Below, one piece after another: positions 35,933 through 44,606 of a stretch of 64,000 bases of DNA; position 1 is the stretch's first letter, and the number at the start of each line of letters is the position of its first letter. Location of the stretch: NCBI RefSeq assembly GCF_000147715.2, contig NC_017934.1, positions 2,480,001-2,544,000 on the forward strand, given 5' to 3'. A model generated the notes under the pieces. It saw nothing but the letters and a program-made list of their open reading frames with translations. It did no database searches and was not told where the DNA came from. The position numbers were made by a program, and so were the translations under genes. The DNA comes from Mesotoga prima MesG1.Ag.4.2 (GTDB lineage: Bacteria; Thermotogota; Thermotogae; Petrotogales; Kosmotogaceae).

Positions 35933-37093
35933 TTATGAGAGTGAAAGGTCAAATGGAACGTTATTTTTCAAAAGTTGGTAGACCATTTCAGCTGCAGCTC
36001 TTGCAGTTGCTATTAGGGCCACCTTATTTTTCACCCCCCTCTTTTTCATCTTCTCGTATTTGTTCCTGTACTTTTCAGTGTTTTTGATCAAGCTTTTAGC
36101 TAACTGGTAGAAGGTTCTTCGTAGATGTTTGTTACCCTTCTTAGAAATTGAGAGGCCGCGAGTCATGTTACCACTCTGCTTAATAACAGGATCAAGGCCT
36201 ATGTACGATACAAAGGCTTTCCCAGAAGAGAATCTGTCTATGTCGCCTACTTCAGATACGATTTCGGCTTCCGTGACTTCAGCAATACCTGGTATGGTTC
36301 TTAGGGGATTGTCAGGGAACTTCTCAAGAAACTTCTTTATTTCCTCATTCAGGGCTTCCACGTGGTCTTTGAGAAGCTTAATTTCAGCTATGAATGTGCT
36401 GGTAATCGTTGAGTAGGTTCCAAAGGTATCTGGCTTGCCTATTGAGTCTTTGAGTGAATCGATAACCTCTCTCGCTTTCTTTTCACTCCAGTTTCTGTGA
36501 GAGCTGAGCAATTTGACTGCATCTTCCTCGTTGTCAAGTATCTCTTCTCTGGATGGATATACACTCAACAGATGCAACAGCACAGGTGAACTAACGGATC
36601 TGAAGGTCTTAAGAAGCTCAGGCATATGAATCTTCAATTTGCTCTTCAGTTTCCTTTGAAGATCAGAACAGTTTGCTACTACAGTGCTTCTCACCCTAAC
36701 CAAGTCCCTGAATGCTGACATCTCTTCCTCTGGTACTTGAGAAACGCTCAGCAGATCGAATATCCTGTACATTGCAACCGCTATGCTTTTTGCATCTTTC
36801 TTGTCTGTCTTTGACCTGCTCATAGCCTTCATGAATTTGCTAAGGGTATACGGATCGAGAAGCTGTACGTCTATCCCTTTGCTCCTAAGAAATCCGTACA
36901 AGTTGCTGTGATACGAACCCGTCGCTTCCATTCCGACTTGTTTCTCGTCCTTGTAAGTATTTAGCTTCTTTAGAAATTCCCTAAAACCTTCCTTGTCTTG
37001 TTTGTACTTCATGCTTTTCATTTTCTTCTTCTCTGGTAAATAGAAACAAGCGTCAAAACTTTCACTGGATATGTCCACTCCTACATACAACAT
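35933..37093 (-). CDS. IS110-family transposase (DEDD recombinase)
   Basis: 386 residues from ATG 37093 (GGAGG nine bases upstream); an in-frame ATG at 37174 would place 27 unrelated residues before MLYVGVDISSESFDACFYLP. The N-terminal RuvC-like half shows D in GVDIS, E in VGMEATGSYH and the DKKDAKSIA segment. The C-terminal half has LRTIPGIAEVTEAEIVSEVG and the serine-bearing QSGNMTRGLSISKKGNKHLR motif of IS110 enzymes. Full length, no frameshift. Confidence 0.93.
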   Translation of the reverse strand: MLYVGVDISSESFDACFYLPEKKKMKSMKYKQDKEGFREFLKKLNTYKDEKQVGMEATGSYHSNLYGFLRSKGIDVQLLDPYTLSKFMKAMSRSKTDKKDAKSIAVAMYRIFDLLSVSQVPEEEMSAFRDLVRVRSTVVANCSDLQRKLKSKLKIHMPELLKTFRSVSSPVLLHLLSVYPSREEILDNEEDAVKLLSSHRNWSEKKAREVIDSLKDSIGKPDTFGTYSTITSTFIAEIKLLKDHVEALNEEIKKFLEKFPDNPLRTIPGIAEVTEAEIVSEVGDIDRFSSGKAFVSYIGLDPVIKQSGNMTRGLSISKKGNKHLRRTFYQLAKSLIKNTEKYRNKYEKMKKRGVKNKVALIATARAAAEMVYQLLKNNVPFDLSLS

Positions 37094-37260
37094 GAGGGTT
37101 CCTCCTTTCACAACCTCGTACAAGGTGCGGTCTTTTCGACCATTACTCTCAATCGTGTTAAGAAGGATGCCCAATCTGAACTACAGGCTCTAAGCCTACG
37201 CATGACGACTGGCTACTCCCTCTACCCTCATTCTATACTCTCTCTCTTTTGACAATACAC
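37094..37260 (-). ncRNA. Possible bridge RNA region of the IS110 element
   Basis: IS110-group elements encode a structured bridge RNA between their left end and the recombinase gene. This element has about 165 noncoding bases just there and almost none on the other side, so a bridge RNA is expected here. I have not folded it and cannot show the two guide loops. Confidence 0.4.
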
Positions 37261-37300
37261 GAGAATGACGGGATGTGATGTTTTCGGAAAGCCCGTCGGG

Positions 37301-37468
37301 ATGCTGAAACAAGTTCAGATCACGCGGAGCGCGGGGTATCGATTACAGGGTCTGGGGTCTCGTGAAGAGAACTGGCAATCAGTTCAGGGTTTCAATGCAA
37401 CTGAGAAAGTTGTCCGGGCGGTTTGCGGAAGTCCCTCACTCTGTCATCCCGGACTTGATCCGGGATCT
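37301..37468 (+). repeat. 168-bp dispersed repeat, copy A
   Basis: Nearly identical, with about ten mismatches and no gap, to 57973-58140. It begins ATGCTGAAACAAGTTCAGAT, contains GGGTCTGGGGTCTCGTGAAG and ends with the palindrome-like ATCCCGGACTTGATCCGGGAT. No open frame spans it. Confidence 0.9.
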
Positions 37469-37969
37469 GCACTTCTGAAGGCGTGGCTGGGGGTAGCGGG
37501 TTGGGGGTTGGAAAGAGCAAGTAATCAGTTCCATGTTGCAAGTTGTGAGTTGTGAGAGCAAAGGCCGGGGTCAGAGGTTTGAGGATAGATGCAGGAAGAT
37601 CAAATCAGACCGGTCTGCCGTTGAATGGTTCTCCGTTCACCGAATGAAAAACCTGTTCTTCGTTCCAGAGCGAGGATCTGTCTTTGTTCTTGGTCAAGCG
37701 ATAAAGCAAGAGCATCCAGATTCCGACCAGGAGCTTTGTCGGAATGACGGAATCTGGTCTTTTCGCAATAACCATTAATTGTCATCCCAAACTTGTTTGG
37801 GGATCTGGTCCCGAAGAACCAAGAACCTGGATGCGTAGCGTCGCAACGAAGAACCGTTCTTCTCCGAAGGACGGGTCCATGCTCTTTGACGAAGGACCAA
37901 GGACGGCTCTTTGCAGCGTTCAGCGGGTTATCCGCTTTTAAGCCCACAGCGGTTCTTTTGCTTGCAACT
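37469..37969 (+). repeat. Degenerate intergenic repeats
   Basis: Pieces of the same families: AAGTTGTGAGTTGTGAG-type words (37540), a TCATCCCAAACTTGTTTGGG stem (37783-37802), and GGACCAAGGACGGCTCTTTG to GCACAGCGGTTC (37897-37953). The last one is split from its natural partner by the group II intron. No gene seen. Confidence 0.65.
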
Positions 37970-38009
37970 GGTGAGTAGCCCAGGGGGATTTCACCCCCAG
38001 GCTCTCTCA

Positions 38010-38043
38010 GAACCGGACTTGAATCTCTCGATTCATCCGGCTC
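38010..38043 (-). ncRNA. Group II intron domain V
   Basis: 34 bases on the minus strand beginning GAGCCGGATGAA, with loop region CGAGAG, ending AGTCCGGTTC. This matches the conserved catalytic hairpin of bacterial group II introns in length, GAGCCG start and paired GGTTC end. Confidence 0.9.
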
Positions 38044-38046
38044 CCA

Positions 38047-39282
38047 TTATCCAGCCGTATAGAATATCCCCATTGTCCAGTGTACAAATAGACGAGGCTC
38101 CCTGCGAGCAAGAGTTTCTAGCCATTTACCCGCTTTTGTACGACCTCTCCTTTTCTTGTACTTGTTTCTTACCCACTGAACTAAGGCTTTGTTTAGCCGA
38201 CTCAGTACTGTATACATCTCAAATCTGCGAAAGTGTCCATAGTAGTTTATCCAACCTCTTATTACCGGGTTGATTCTTTCTGAGAGTTCTTCAATACTCA
38301 GGTATGACTTGGTTTGAAGTCTCATTCTCCGGATCTTCTGTCTCATCGCCTTCTTTGCCTGTTCACTCACTGCAGGGGTGAAGCCGTAGAAGATTCTCCC
38401 ATTTCTGTCTTTGCAGCTACGGACTCTGAAGGTGTATCCTAGAAAGTCAAAGCTTGTATTTGGATACTCGCCCTTCCTTTTATCGTCTTTGCAGTAGACA
38501 ATACGGGTCTTCTCTGGATGAAGCTCTAGTTTGCATTCTTCCATTCTTTCTTTGAGACTTTCAAGAAGAAGCCGGGCTTCCTCCAGAGTTCTACAGTGTA
38601 TCACTCCATCATCTGCGTATCTGGCAAAGGGCTTATCCGGATGAGTTCTCTCCATCCACTTGTCGAAGGCGTAATGCATGAAGAGGTTAGCCAGTACAGG
38701 GCTTATTACCCCTCCCTGTGGCGTTCCCTTGCTCCTCTCTTCGACTCTTCCATTCGCTTGTATAAAGGGTGCTTTCAGCCATCTCTCTATGTAGAGTATT
38801 AGCCATGGAATCTTCACATGTTTCTTGACTGCCCTCATTAGTAGTTCATGGTCTATGTTGTCGAACAGTCCTTTAATGTCGAATTCCAGTACCCAGTCAT
38901 ACTGCCAGCATCTCTGCCTCGTTACTTCAAGGGTATCTATCGCTGACTTTCCCTCCCTGTATCCGTAGGAGTCCTTATGGAAGTATGGATCTACCAGGGG
39001 ATTGAGATAGATTTTGGCTACCATCTGGGCTACTCTGTCCCCCACTGTGGGGATTCCCAGTACTCTCTTTCCTCCACTCTTCTTTTCTATCTCTATAGCT
39101 TTTACTGGAGGTGGAAAGTAACTGCCCGAGGTCATTCGATTCCAAATCTTGTAGAGATTGTTGTCAAGATCGGCTTCGAACTCTTCCAGGCTTACCTCGT
39201 CTATTCCTTCTGCCCCTCTGTTCTCTTTCACTTTCTTGAATGCTTCCAGTACTACTTTCTTGGGGATTTCATACGACCTCAT
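38047..39282 (-). CDS. ltrA: Group II intron reverse transcriptase/maturase
   Basis: 411 residues. Reverse transcriptase motifs are complete: GKRVLGIPTVGDRVAQ, the FDIKGLFDNIDHELL block, GTPQGGVISPVLANL and the active site FARYADD (YADD 222-225). The maturase region follows, with INPVIRGWINYYGHFRRFEM and VRNKYKKRRGRTKAGKWL, typical of the group II intron maturase-specific domain. No HNH endonuclease domain is present, so mobility would use single-stranded targets. It splices and moves the surrounding intron. Confidence 0.95.
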   Translation of the reverse strand: MRSYEIPKKVVLEAFKKVKENRGAEGIDEVSLEEFEADLDNNLYKIWNRMTSGSYFPPPVKAIEIEKKSGGKRVLGIPTVGDRVAQMVAKIYLNPLVDPYFHKDSYGYREGKSAIDTLEVTRQRCWQYDWVLEFDIKGLFDNIDHELLMRAVKKHVKIPWLILYIERWLKAPFIQANGRVEERSKGTPQGGVISPVLANLFMHYAFDKWMERTHPDKPFARYADDGVIHCRTLEEARLLLESLKERMEECKLELHPEKTRIVYCKDDKRKGEYPNTSFDFLGYTFRVRSCKDRNGRIFYGFTPAVSEQAKKAMRQKIRRMRLQTKSYLSIEELSERINPVIRGWINYYGHFRRFEMYTVLSRLNKALVQWVRNKYKKRRGRTKAGKWLETLARREPRLFVHWTMGIFYTAG

Positions 39283-39868
39283 CTTGTCTGCTGGCTCCTT
39301 CCTTGTCTCTGTTCACAGTTCCTCCCTTTCGGTTGTCTGCACAGAGTTGGTTGACTAACCTACAAAACTGGATAACACAGTCCCTTCGCTCCACTCCCAT
39401 TACAGGAGCTTCATCACTACTACGGACTGTTCCGCCCCTGAATCTGGCATCGGTACTTTCACCCTCGTGGGTTCTTCCACTTGCGGCTTTTCCCTTAACA
39501 TCCAGATCCAGGTTCCCAAGTTCCTAATCAAAGCCTGTACCAGGGTCACGCCACCTATATGCCGGTCACCATCTGGACAGTAAGCAGGTTTCCTCCAGAC
39601 TTATCCCGGGATAGTTGCACCTCCCGGTTTAGATGACACTAGTAGTTGTTACGACACGTTCACGGTGGTTCACTTGTATTCGTCTCCTCTGGTACTCACC
39701 TGACGGGATCACTGTCCCGCCTTTTCCCGTAACGTTCACTACCATGGCTCTTTACCACAGCAGCTTACGGCGGTTTGAAGCCTCCACCTGCATGGCGGCT
39801 TCGAGGGGCCCTCCCTCATCTTCAATTAAGCATGGCTTGAAGTTTCCTTCTTCGCCTTCTTGGCACAC
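39283..39868 (-). other. 5' RNA domains of the group II intron
   Basis: The 586 bases from the intron 5' end to the gene start hold domains I to part of IV. Open frames on the plus strand here are not genes. Domain details cannot be drawn without folding. Confidence 0.7.
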
Positions 39869-40190
39869 TGGAACAAGCAACTTGTAACTGCCCTTCATGA
39901 AGGACCAAGGACGGCTTTCCCCAGCGACCAGCGGGTTCTCGCTCTTAAGCGTCCAGCGGTTCCAGGACCGGGATGCTGAAACAAGTTCATGACGATGTGT
40001 GCTTGACTAAGAACGAACAACCTGTACGCATAGCGTCGGAACAAAGAACCGTTCTTCTCAAGGGACGGTGGGACCACTGACGGGTAACGACTATCAATTC
40101 TCTTCTTCTGAAATCGGCACTACCTTCGCTGGGCGGAGCCGCTGCATTTGATACTATTTCGGACTATAATAGTTGAATGCGCAACCATCT
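39869..40190. repeat. Degenerate intergenic repeats between intron and MATE gene
   Basis: 39899-39993 is a copy of the family GGACCAAGGACGGCT, AGCGGGTTCTC, CTTAAGCGTCCAGCGGTTC and ATGCTGAAACAAGTTCATGA; 40040-40090 adds a GGGACGGTGGGACC word. No gene. The promoter of the MATE gene is probably in the last 60 bases (TATAAT at 40166-40171). Confidence 0.6.
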
Positions 40191-40202
40191 GTGAGGTGAG
40201 TT

Positions 40203-41567
40203 ATGGCAAAAGACATACATAAGATGCTCGGTGAAGAAAAGATTGGGAGGCTTCTTCTAAGTCTCTCTTTGCCTGCTACTATTGGGATGCTTGTCCAGGC
40301 TATGTATAACTTTGTTGACACAATCTTTGTTGGAAAAGGTGTCGGATCGATGGGAATCGCAGGCATCTCGATCGCCTTGCCTGTTCAAATATTCGTTATG
40401 GCATTCGCTCAAATGTTCGGAATCGGTGGCGCTTCAGTGATATCGAGGGCACTGGGTGAAAGGGACCACGAAAAGGCTAGACGAGCCGCCGGAAACGTAA
40501 TGGTCTTCTCGCTCGCCTTCGGATTGGTAATGACTCTCCTAGGACAGTTCTTTTTAGATCAGCTGCTTATAATGCTCGGTGCTAGTGAAGCCATCATTCC
40601 GTATGCAAGAGAATACCTGGGTATAATTCTTCTTGGAAGCGCTTTCTTTTCTTTCGGCATGGCTATGAATCATGTGGTGAGGGCCGAAGGAAAACCGAAA
40701 ATAGCAATGGCCGCAATGCTGATCTCTGCCGTTCTCAATATTATACTTGACCCGATTTTTATATTCTCTCTAAATATGGGAATAAGGGGCGCGGCTTTGG
40801 CGACCGTTCTGTCTCAAGCTGCCACTTCAATTTATGTTCTCTTCTACTTCTTAAGTGGGAGAAGCCTACTGAGAGTCTCTTTAAGATCGCTGATCCCCGA
40901 ATGGAGAATCATGAGAGAGACTGTCTCGGTTGGACTCTCCGCCTTTTCAAGACAGGTAGCCGGCAGTGTTCTGGCCGTGGTTCTCAACAATTCGCTGGTT
41001 TTCTACGGAGGAGATATTGCCGTTGCAGTTTATGGAGTGATCAACCGACTTCTGATGGTTTTTATCATGCCCATGTTCGGCGTAAACCAGGGATTTCTTC
41101 CAATTGTCGGATACAACTATGGCGCCAGAAAAATGAGACGGGCGAGAGAGTCTGTCAAACTTGCATCTGCAGTTACTACAATGATTGCTCTTTTCTCGTC
41201 AATAGTCATGTTCCTGTTTGCGAGACAACTCATATCAATTTTCACCGATGAAACAGAGCTTATTGAGTCCACCATTTATGCACTCAGAATAGTTATCCTT
41301 GCCACCCCCACGATAGGAGTTCAGGTTATTGCATCTGGAATGTTCCAGGCTCTCGGAAAGGCTTTACCAGCACTTTTCTTATCCCTCCTCAGGCAGATAA
41401 TCATACTTATCCCTCTGATTTTAGTTATCCCGCGCTTCCTAGGGATTAACGGCATCTGGATATCCTTCCCTCTTGCCGATTTGATTGCTTTCGCAATCTC
41501 GCTGGTTTTCTACCTTAGAGAGTTGAAAATATTCCGTTCAGGCGAGCTCAATGTTGAGGAGGAATAA
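40203..41567 (+). CDS. MATE-family multidrug efflux transporter
   Basis: 454 residues with about twelve hydrophobic segments. It starts GEEKIGRLLLSLSLPATIGM, then VDTIFVGKGVGSMGIAGISI, both standard for the DinF/NorM-like MATE proteins of Firmicutes and Thermotogae. Repeated halves are visible (NQGFLPIVGYNYGARKMRRA in the second half). It would export cationic drugs using Na+ or H+. GAGGTGAG precedes ATG. It is followed after three bases by a MarR gene, which probably regulates it. Confidence 0.93.
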   Translation: MAKDIHKMLGEEKIGRLLLSLSLPATIGMLVQAMYNFVDTIFVGKGVGSMGIAGISIALPVQIFVMAFAQMFGIGGASVISRALGERDHEKARRAAGNVMVFSLAFGLVMTLLGQFFLDQLLIMLGASEAIIPYAREYLGIILLGSAFFSFGMAMNHVVRAEGKPKIAMAAMLISAVLNIILDPIFIFSLNMGIRGAALATVLSQAATSIYVLFYFLSGRSLLRVSLRSLIPEWRIMRETVSVGLSAFSRQVAGSVLAVVLNNSLVFYGGDIAVAVYGVINRLLMVFIMPMFGVNQGFLPIVGYNYGARKMRRARESVKLASAVTTMIALFSSIVMFLFARQLISIFTDETELIESTIYALRIVILATPTIGVQVIASGMFQALGKALPALFLSLLRQIIILIPLILVIPRFLGINGIWISFPLADLIAFAISLVFYLRELKIFRSGELNVEEE

Positions 41568-41570
41568 CGG

Positions 41571-42017
41571 ATGTCTCATGATCTATCTTTCAGTGGGGAA
41601 GGGTACATAAGTCGCTGGATATACTGTATTTCGCGCAGTGCAAACGTCTACTTCAGCAGGGAAATGCAGAAATATGGATTGGGAAGCGGACACTTCTTCT
41701 TTCTGAGAGTTCTTATGTCAAAAGAAGGAATCAGCCAGAACGAACTTAGCGATATTCTGGGTGTTGACAAAGCCACAACCGCAAAGGCCATGAGCAAACT
41801 AACTGAAGCGGGTTACGTTAAGAGAGACATCGATTCTTTGGACACCCGGGTTTACAGGCTTTTTCTTACCGATAACGGGAAGAAGATCGGACAGAAACTC
41901 CGAAAACTTGGCTCGGAGCTTGAAGAGATACTAACGGAAGGCTTTTCAGACGACGAAAAGCAGCAACTGCTATCCCTTCTTGAGAGAGCAGCCACTAATG
42001 CGAAAAAGGCAAAGTAA
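41571..42017 (+). CDS. MarR-family transcriptional regulator
   Basis: 148 residues. Winged helix: EGISQNELSDILGVDKATTA, KAMSKLTEAGYVKR and the wing DSLDTRVYRLFLTDNGKKI. Helices at both ends serve dimerisation. GGAGG site before ATG, overlapping the end of the MATE gene. Together they form an operon in which the regulator likely represses itself and the pump until a ligand binds. Confidence 0.93.
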   Translation: MSHDLSFSGEGYISRWIYCISRSANVYFSREMQKYGLGSGHFFFLRVLMSKEGISQNELSDILGVDKATTAKAMSKLTEAGYVKRDIDSLDTRVYRLFLTDNGKKIGQKLRKLGSELEEILTEGFSDDEKQQLLSLLERAATNAKKAK

Positions 42018-42057
42018 GTTCATAACTATCTCCGGGTCCCTTCTCAGGCAATCAATA

Positions 42058-42091
42058 AAACATGGTCTCCGCAAACGCAGAGGCCATGTTT
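42058..42091. terminator. Terminator between convergent genes
   Basis: AAACATGGTCTC pairs with GAGGCCATGTTT around a short loop. Convergent genes end 40 bases to the left and 30 to the right, so it may serve both strands. Confidence 0.65.
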
Positions 42092-42122
42092 GTGGGACAT
42101 TGCGAAAAGCTTATCTGAATCT

Positions 42123-43670
42123 TCAGTAAAGAGTCTTCAAGAACTCTTTTATTTCTTCGGAAGCCGCGTAATCCTCTGGGGTCTTATCGGAGTTGTCCTT
42201 GACATTTGCTACAAGGCCGAAATTGTTTAGAATTGTCAACATTTCGATTCCGTCCCATTCGTCCTGAACCGCATAATGAGCGGGTGTCATACCGGCATGG
42301 TCCCTATGATTTACGTTGGCCCCCTTCTCTCCGAGATGGGATATCGCCTCCATGTTATAGTCTACTACAGCATAGAAGATTGGGGTTCTGCCTTCGTCAT
42401 CTTCGGCGTCGATATTTGCCCCACTTTCCAGCAAGTAATCAACCATCTCCAGACTCCCATAACTACCCACCGCTGCATGGATTGGCTGAAGACCTCCCTG
42501 TGCTTTTATCGAGACGTCTGCTCCTTTCTGGATCAAAAGCTTTGCAATGTCAGTTTTTCCATATGCTGCAGCGATATGAAGCGGAGAGATCCCGGTCTCG
42601 ACTTCGTTGTTGTCTACGCTGATTCCTGCCGAAAGCAACTGCTCGATAACTTCTACATCTTCTTCATACACGGCTAGATGCAGATGGAACGGCAAATAGT
42701 TGTTGTTGTCCCTTGCCAGGACGTCCGCTCCAAGAGAGATCAACAGCTTGACATTCTTGAAGTGATCATCTTCGGCAGCGATATGGAGAGGTGTCTTTCC
42801 CTCGTTGTTCCTCGCGTTTATATCGATCCCAAGCTTGACAAACATTTCTATGTTTTTTGTGGAACCTTTTCCGGCAGCACGATGGAGGAGAGTATTCCCA
42901 TCCTCATCTACAGCCCAGTAGTCCGCTCCAAACTCAATCAGCTTAATAGCGACATCGTTTTTCGACTTAGATACAGCCAGCTGAAGCGGCGTGTAGTACT
43001 CGTTTCCTACAGACACATCGGCCCCGTATTCCAGAAGAGCCTCTATGCCCTCAATTGGGAGGCCTTCCGATATAGCTAGGTATAGCGGCGTTCTGCCGTC
43101 TTTGGCCGGTTTATTTGGATCGGCGCCGCTTTCCAGAAGGAATTTTACGGTGTTTGTCCCCTTCGAAAAGATCGCGGCGATCAGCGGAGACCGGAAAGCA
43201 TATTCAACTCTCTCAAGATCGGCCCCCTTCTCTACAAGATACTTCACAACTTCTAGAGTAACGTCGTTCTTGGAGTTGTCACAAGCGAGGATCAAGGGCG
43301 TATAGCCTTCATAAAACATCGAACTTGCTGGACGAGCGTTTATATCCGCCCCTCTTTCAAGCAGTATCTTCACAACCTCGAGGAGGCCTTTTCTCGCCGC
43401 GTAATGAAGAGCGGTATAACCGTTGTCGTCAACAATGGAGATGTCTGCTCCGGATTCGATTAGAAAAACCGCAATATCCGAGTGGCCGGAATCTGCAGCA
43501 ACCATAAGGGCCGATTTGTTTGCGTAACCCAGCTCATTGATGTCACCACCGCTGTTCAAGGCTTCCTTTACTCCCTGTAAGTCACCGTTGCACGCACTGC
43601 TGTAAACGTTTGAAAATAAGACTGCTGATAACAGCAATACTGACAAAAGCACTGACAAGATTTTTCTCAT
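42123..43670 (-). CDS. Exported ankyrin-repeat protein
   Basis: 515 residues from the ATG at 43670, which follows GGAGG by eight bases; an upstream ATG at 43700 lies before that site. MRKILSVLLSVLLLSAVLFS is a signal peptide. About thirteen ankyrin repeats fill the rest, with typical units such as DDNGYTALHYAARKGLLEVV and NNEGKTPLHIAAEDDHFKNV. It should bind a protein partner outside the cytoplasm. Monocistronic; no enzymatic domain is visible. Confidence 0.93.
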   Translation of the reverse strand: MRKILSVLLSVLLLSAVLFSNVYSSACNGDLQGVKEALNSGGDINELGYANKSALMVAADSGHSDIAVFLIESGADISIVDDNGYTALHYAARKGLLEVVKILLERGADINARPASSMFYEGYTPLILACDNSKNDVTLEVVKYLVEKGADLERVEYAFRSPLIAAIFSKGTNTVKFLLESGADPNKPAKDGRTPLYLAISEGLPIEGIEALLEYGADVSVGNEYYTPLQLAVSKSKNDVAIKLIEFGADYWAVDEDGNTLLHRAAGKGSTKNIEMFVKLGIDINARNNEGKTPLHIAAEDDHFKNVKLLISLGADVLARDNNNYLPFHLHLAVYEEDVEVIEQLLSAGISVDNNEVETGISPLHIAAAYGKTDIAKLLIQKGADVSIKAQGGLQPIHAAVGSYGSLEMVDYLLESGANIDAEDDEGRTPIFYAVVDYNMEAISHLGEKGANVNHRDHAGMTPAHYAVQDEWDGIEMLTILNNFGLVANVKDNSDKTPEDYAASEEIKEFLKTLY

Positions 43671-43914
43671 ACTTGAATCCTCCTTCATGGATGTAGGCAA
43701 TTTCAGTTATTTGAAATAGCTAATGATCTCCGCGTGTGACAGTATCCAGCTGAAGTATTCCATTAACCTGTCGAGATCCATACAAGAGTGATCTTGAATC
43801 TAACATCAGGTTGAACTAACTGGTTCAGAAACATACTGCCCTTGTTTTATGAAGCGGACACTTGAGTATACTTTTCTGTGGAACTGTGAACGATCTACTA
43901 TTCGCAGTCTCGAA

Positions 43915-44604
43915 TCACGAAAGTGCATGTTCAACGGCCGCCCGGGCGTGAATGGCCGTCGTATCGAAAACGGGAATGTCCACGTCGGACTCTTTTATCA
44001 GAAGAGGTATTTCGGTGCAACCTAGAATTACTCCCTCTGCTCCGTTCATTTGCAACCCACTAATTATTTTCTTATATGCCGACTTTGACTCTTCTTTGAA
44101 GATTCCTTTGCACAGCTCCTCGAAGATGATCCTATCTACTACTGCCCTTTCTTCTTCCGAGGGAACGATAACACTTATCCCAAATCCCGCCAATGTATCT
44201 CTGTAGTAAGCTCTTTCCATGGTGAATTTTGTTCCGAGGAGTCCGACTGTTTTAAGTCCTCTTCGCTCGATCTCCTCACCGACAGCAATGCCTATTTCGA
44301 TGACCTCAAGTCCGGATGCCTTTTCAATTTCCCTTGCTATGAGGTGCATTGTGTTCGTACAGATAATCAGAAAATCCGCACCCGCTCTCTTAAGATCTTG
44401 GGCAGCCTCGGAAAGGACTCTTTCTATACCCTTCCAGTCATCCATCTTCATCATGTCCGAGACCGGTCCGAAGTCAACGGAAGCCATTATGCATTCCGCG
44501 GAATGCAATCCCCCAAGCCTGTTCTTAACCATCTCATTAAGCAATCTGTAGTACTCGAGCGATGACTCCCAGCTCATTCCTCCAAGTAAACCTATGCGCT
44601 TCAT
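43915..44604 (-). CDS. Aspartate/glutamate racemase family protein
   Basis: 229 residues. MKRIGLLGGMSWESSLEYYR is the family start. The two catalytic cysteines lie in FLIICTNTMHLIA (about C83) and VILGCTEIPLLI (about C196). The enzyme interconverts L and D amino acids without a cofactor; the substrate could be aspartate or a broader set, as in YgeA/RacX. It starts two bases after the stop of the hydrolase gene, so the two are co-transcribed. Confidence 0.9.
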   Translation of the reverse strand: MKRIGLLGGMSWESSLEYYRLLNEMVKNRLGGLHSAECIMASVDFGPVSDMMKMDDWKGIERVLSEAAQDLKRAGADFLIICTNTMHLIAREIEKASGLEVIEIGIAVGEEIERRGLKTVGLLGTKFTMERAYYRDTLAGFGISVIVPSEEERAVVDRIIFEELCKGIFKEESKSAYKKIISGLQMNGAEGVILGCTEIPLLIKESDVDIPVFDTTAIHARAAVEHALS

Positions 44605-44606
44605 GT

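Larger units (their letters stand above)
35898..37262 (-). mobile_element. IS110-family element (ends approximate)
   Basis: The flanks, ...AAACGAGTTCAG on the left and AATGACGGGATGTGATG on the right, look like one broken copy of the ATGCTGAAACAAGTTCAG repeat, so the element lies within it. No terminal inverted repeat or target duplication is obvious, as usual for IS110. About 30 bases lie after the gene and about 165 before it. Confidence 0.65.
37970..39868 (-). mobile_element. Group II intron, about 1.9 kb
   Basis: Minus-strand 5' end GTGTGCC at 39868 fits the GUGYG consensus; the reverse transcriptase gene lies inside; a canonical domain V occupies 38043-38010, followed by a stem with GGGGGTGAAATCCCCC (domain VI). 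Joining the flanks gives TTCCA-AGTTGCAAG, close to repeat words such as TTCCAAGTTGCAAG at 57926-57939, so the intron sits in an intergenic repeat. The 3' end may be off by a base or two. Confidence 0.85.

Noticed and set aside
38977-39527. Plus-strand frames across the intron
   Set aside because: They are antisense to the reverse transcriptase and the structured RNA domains.
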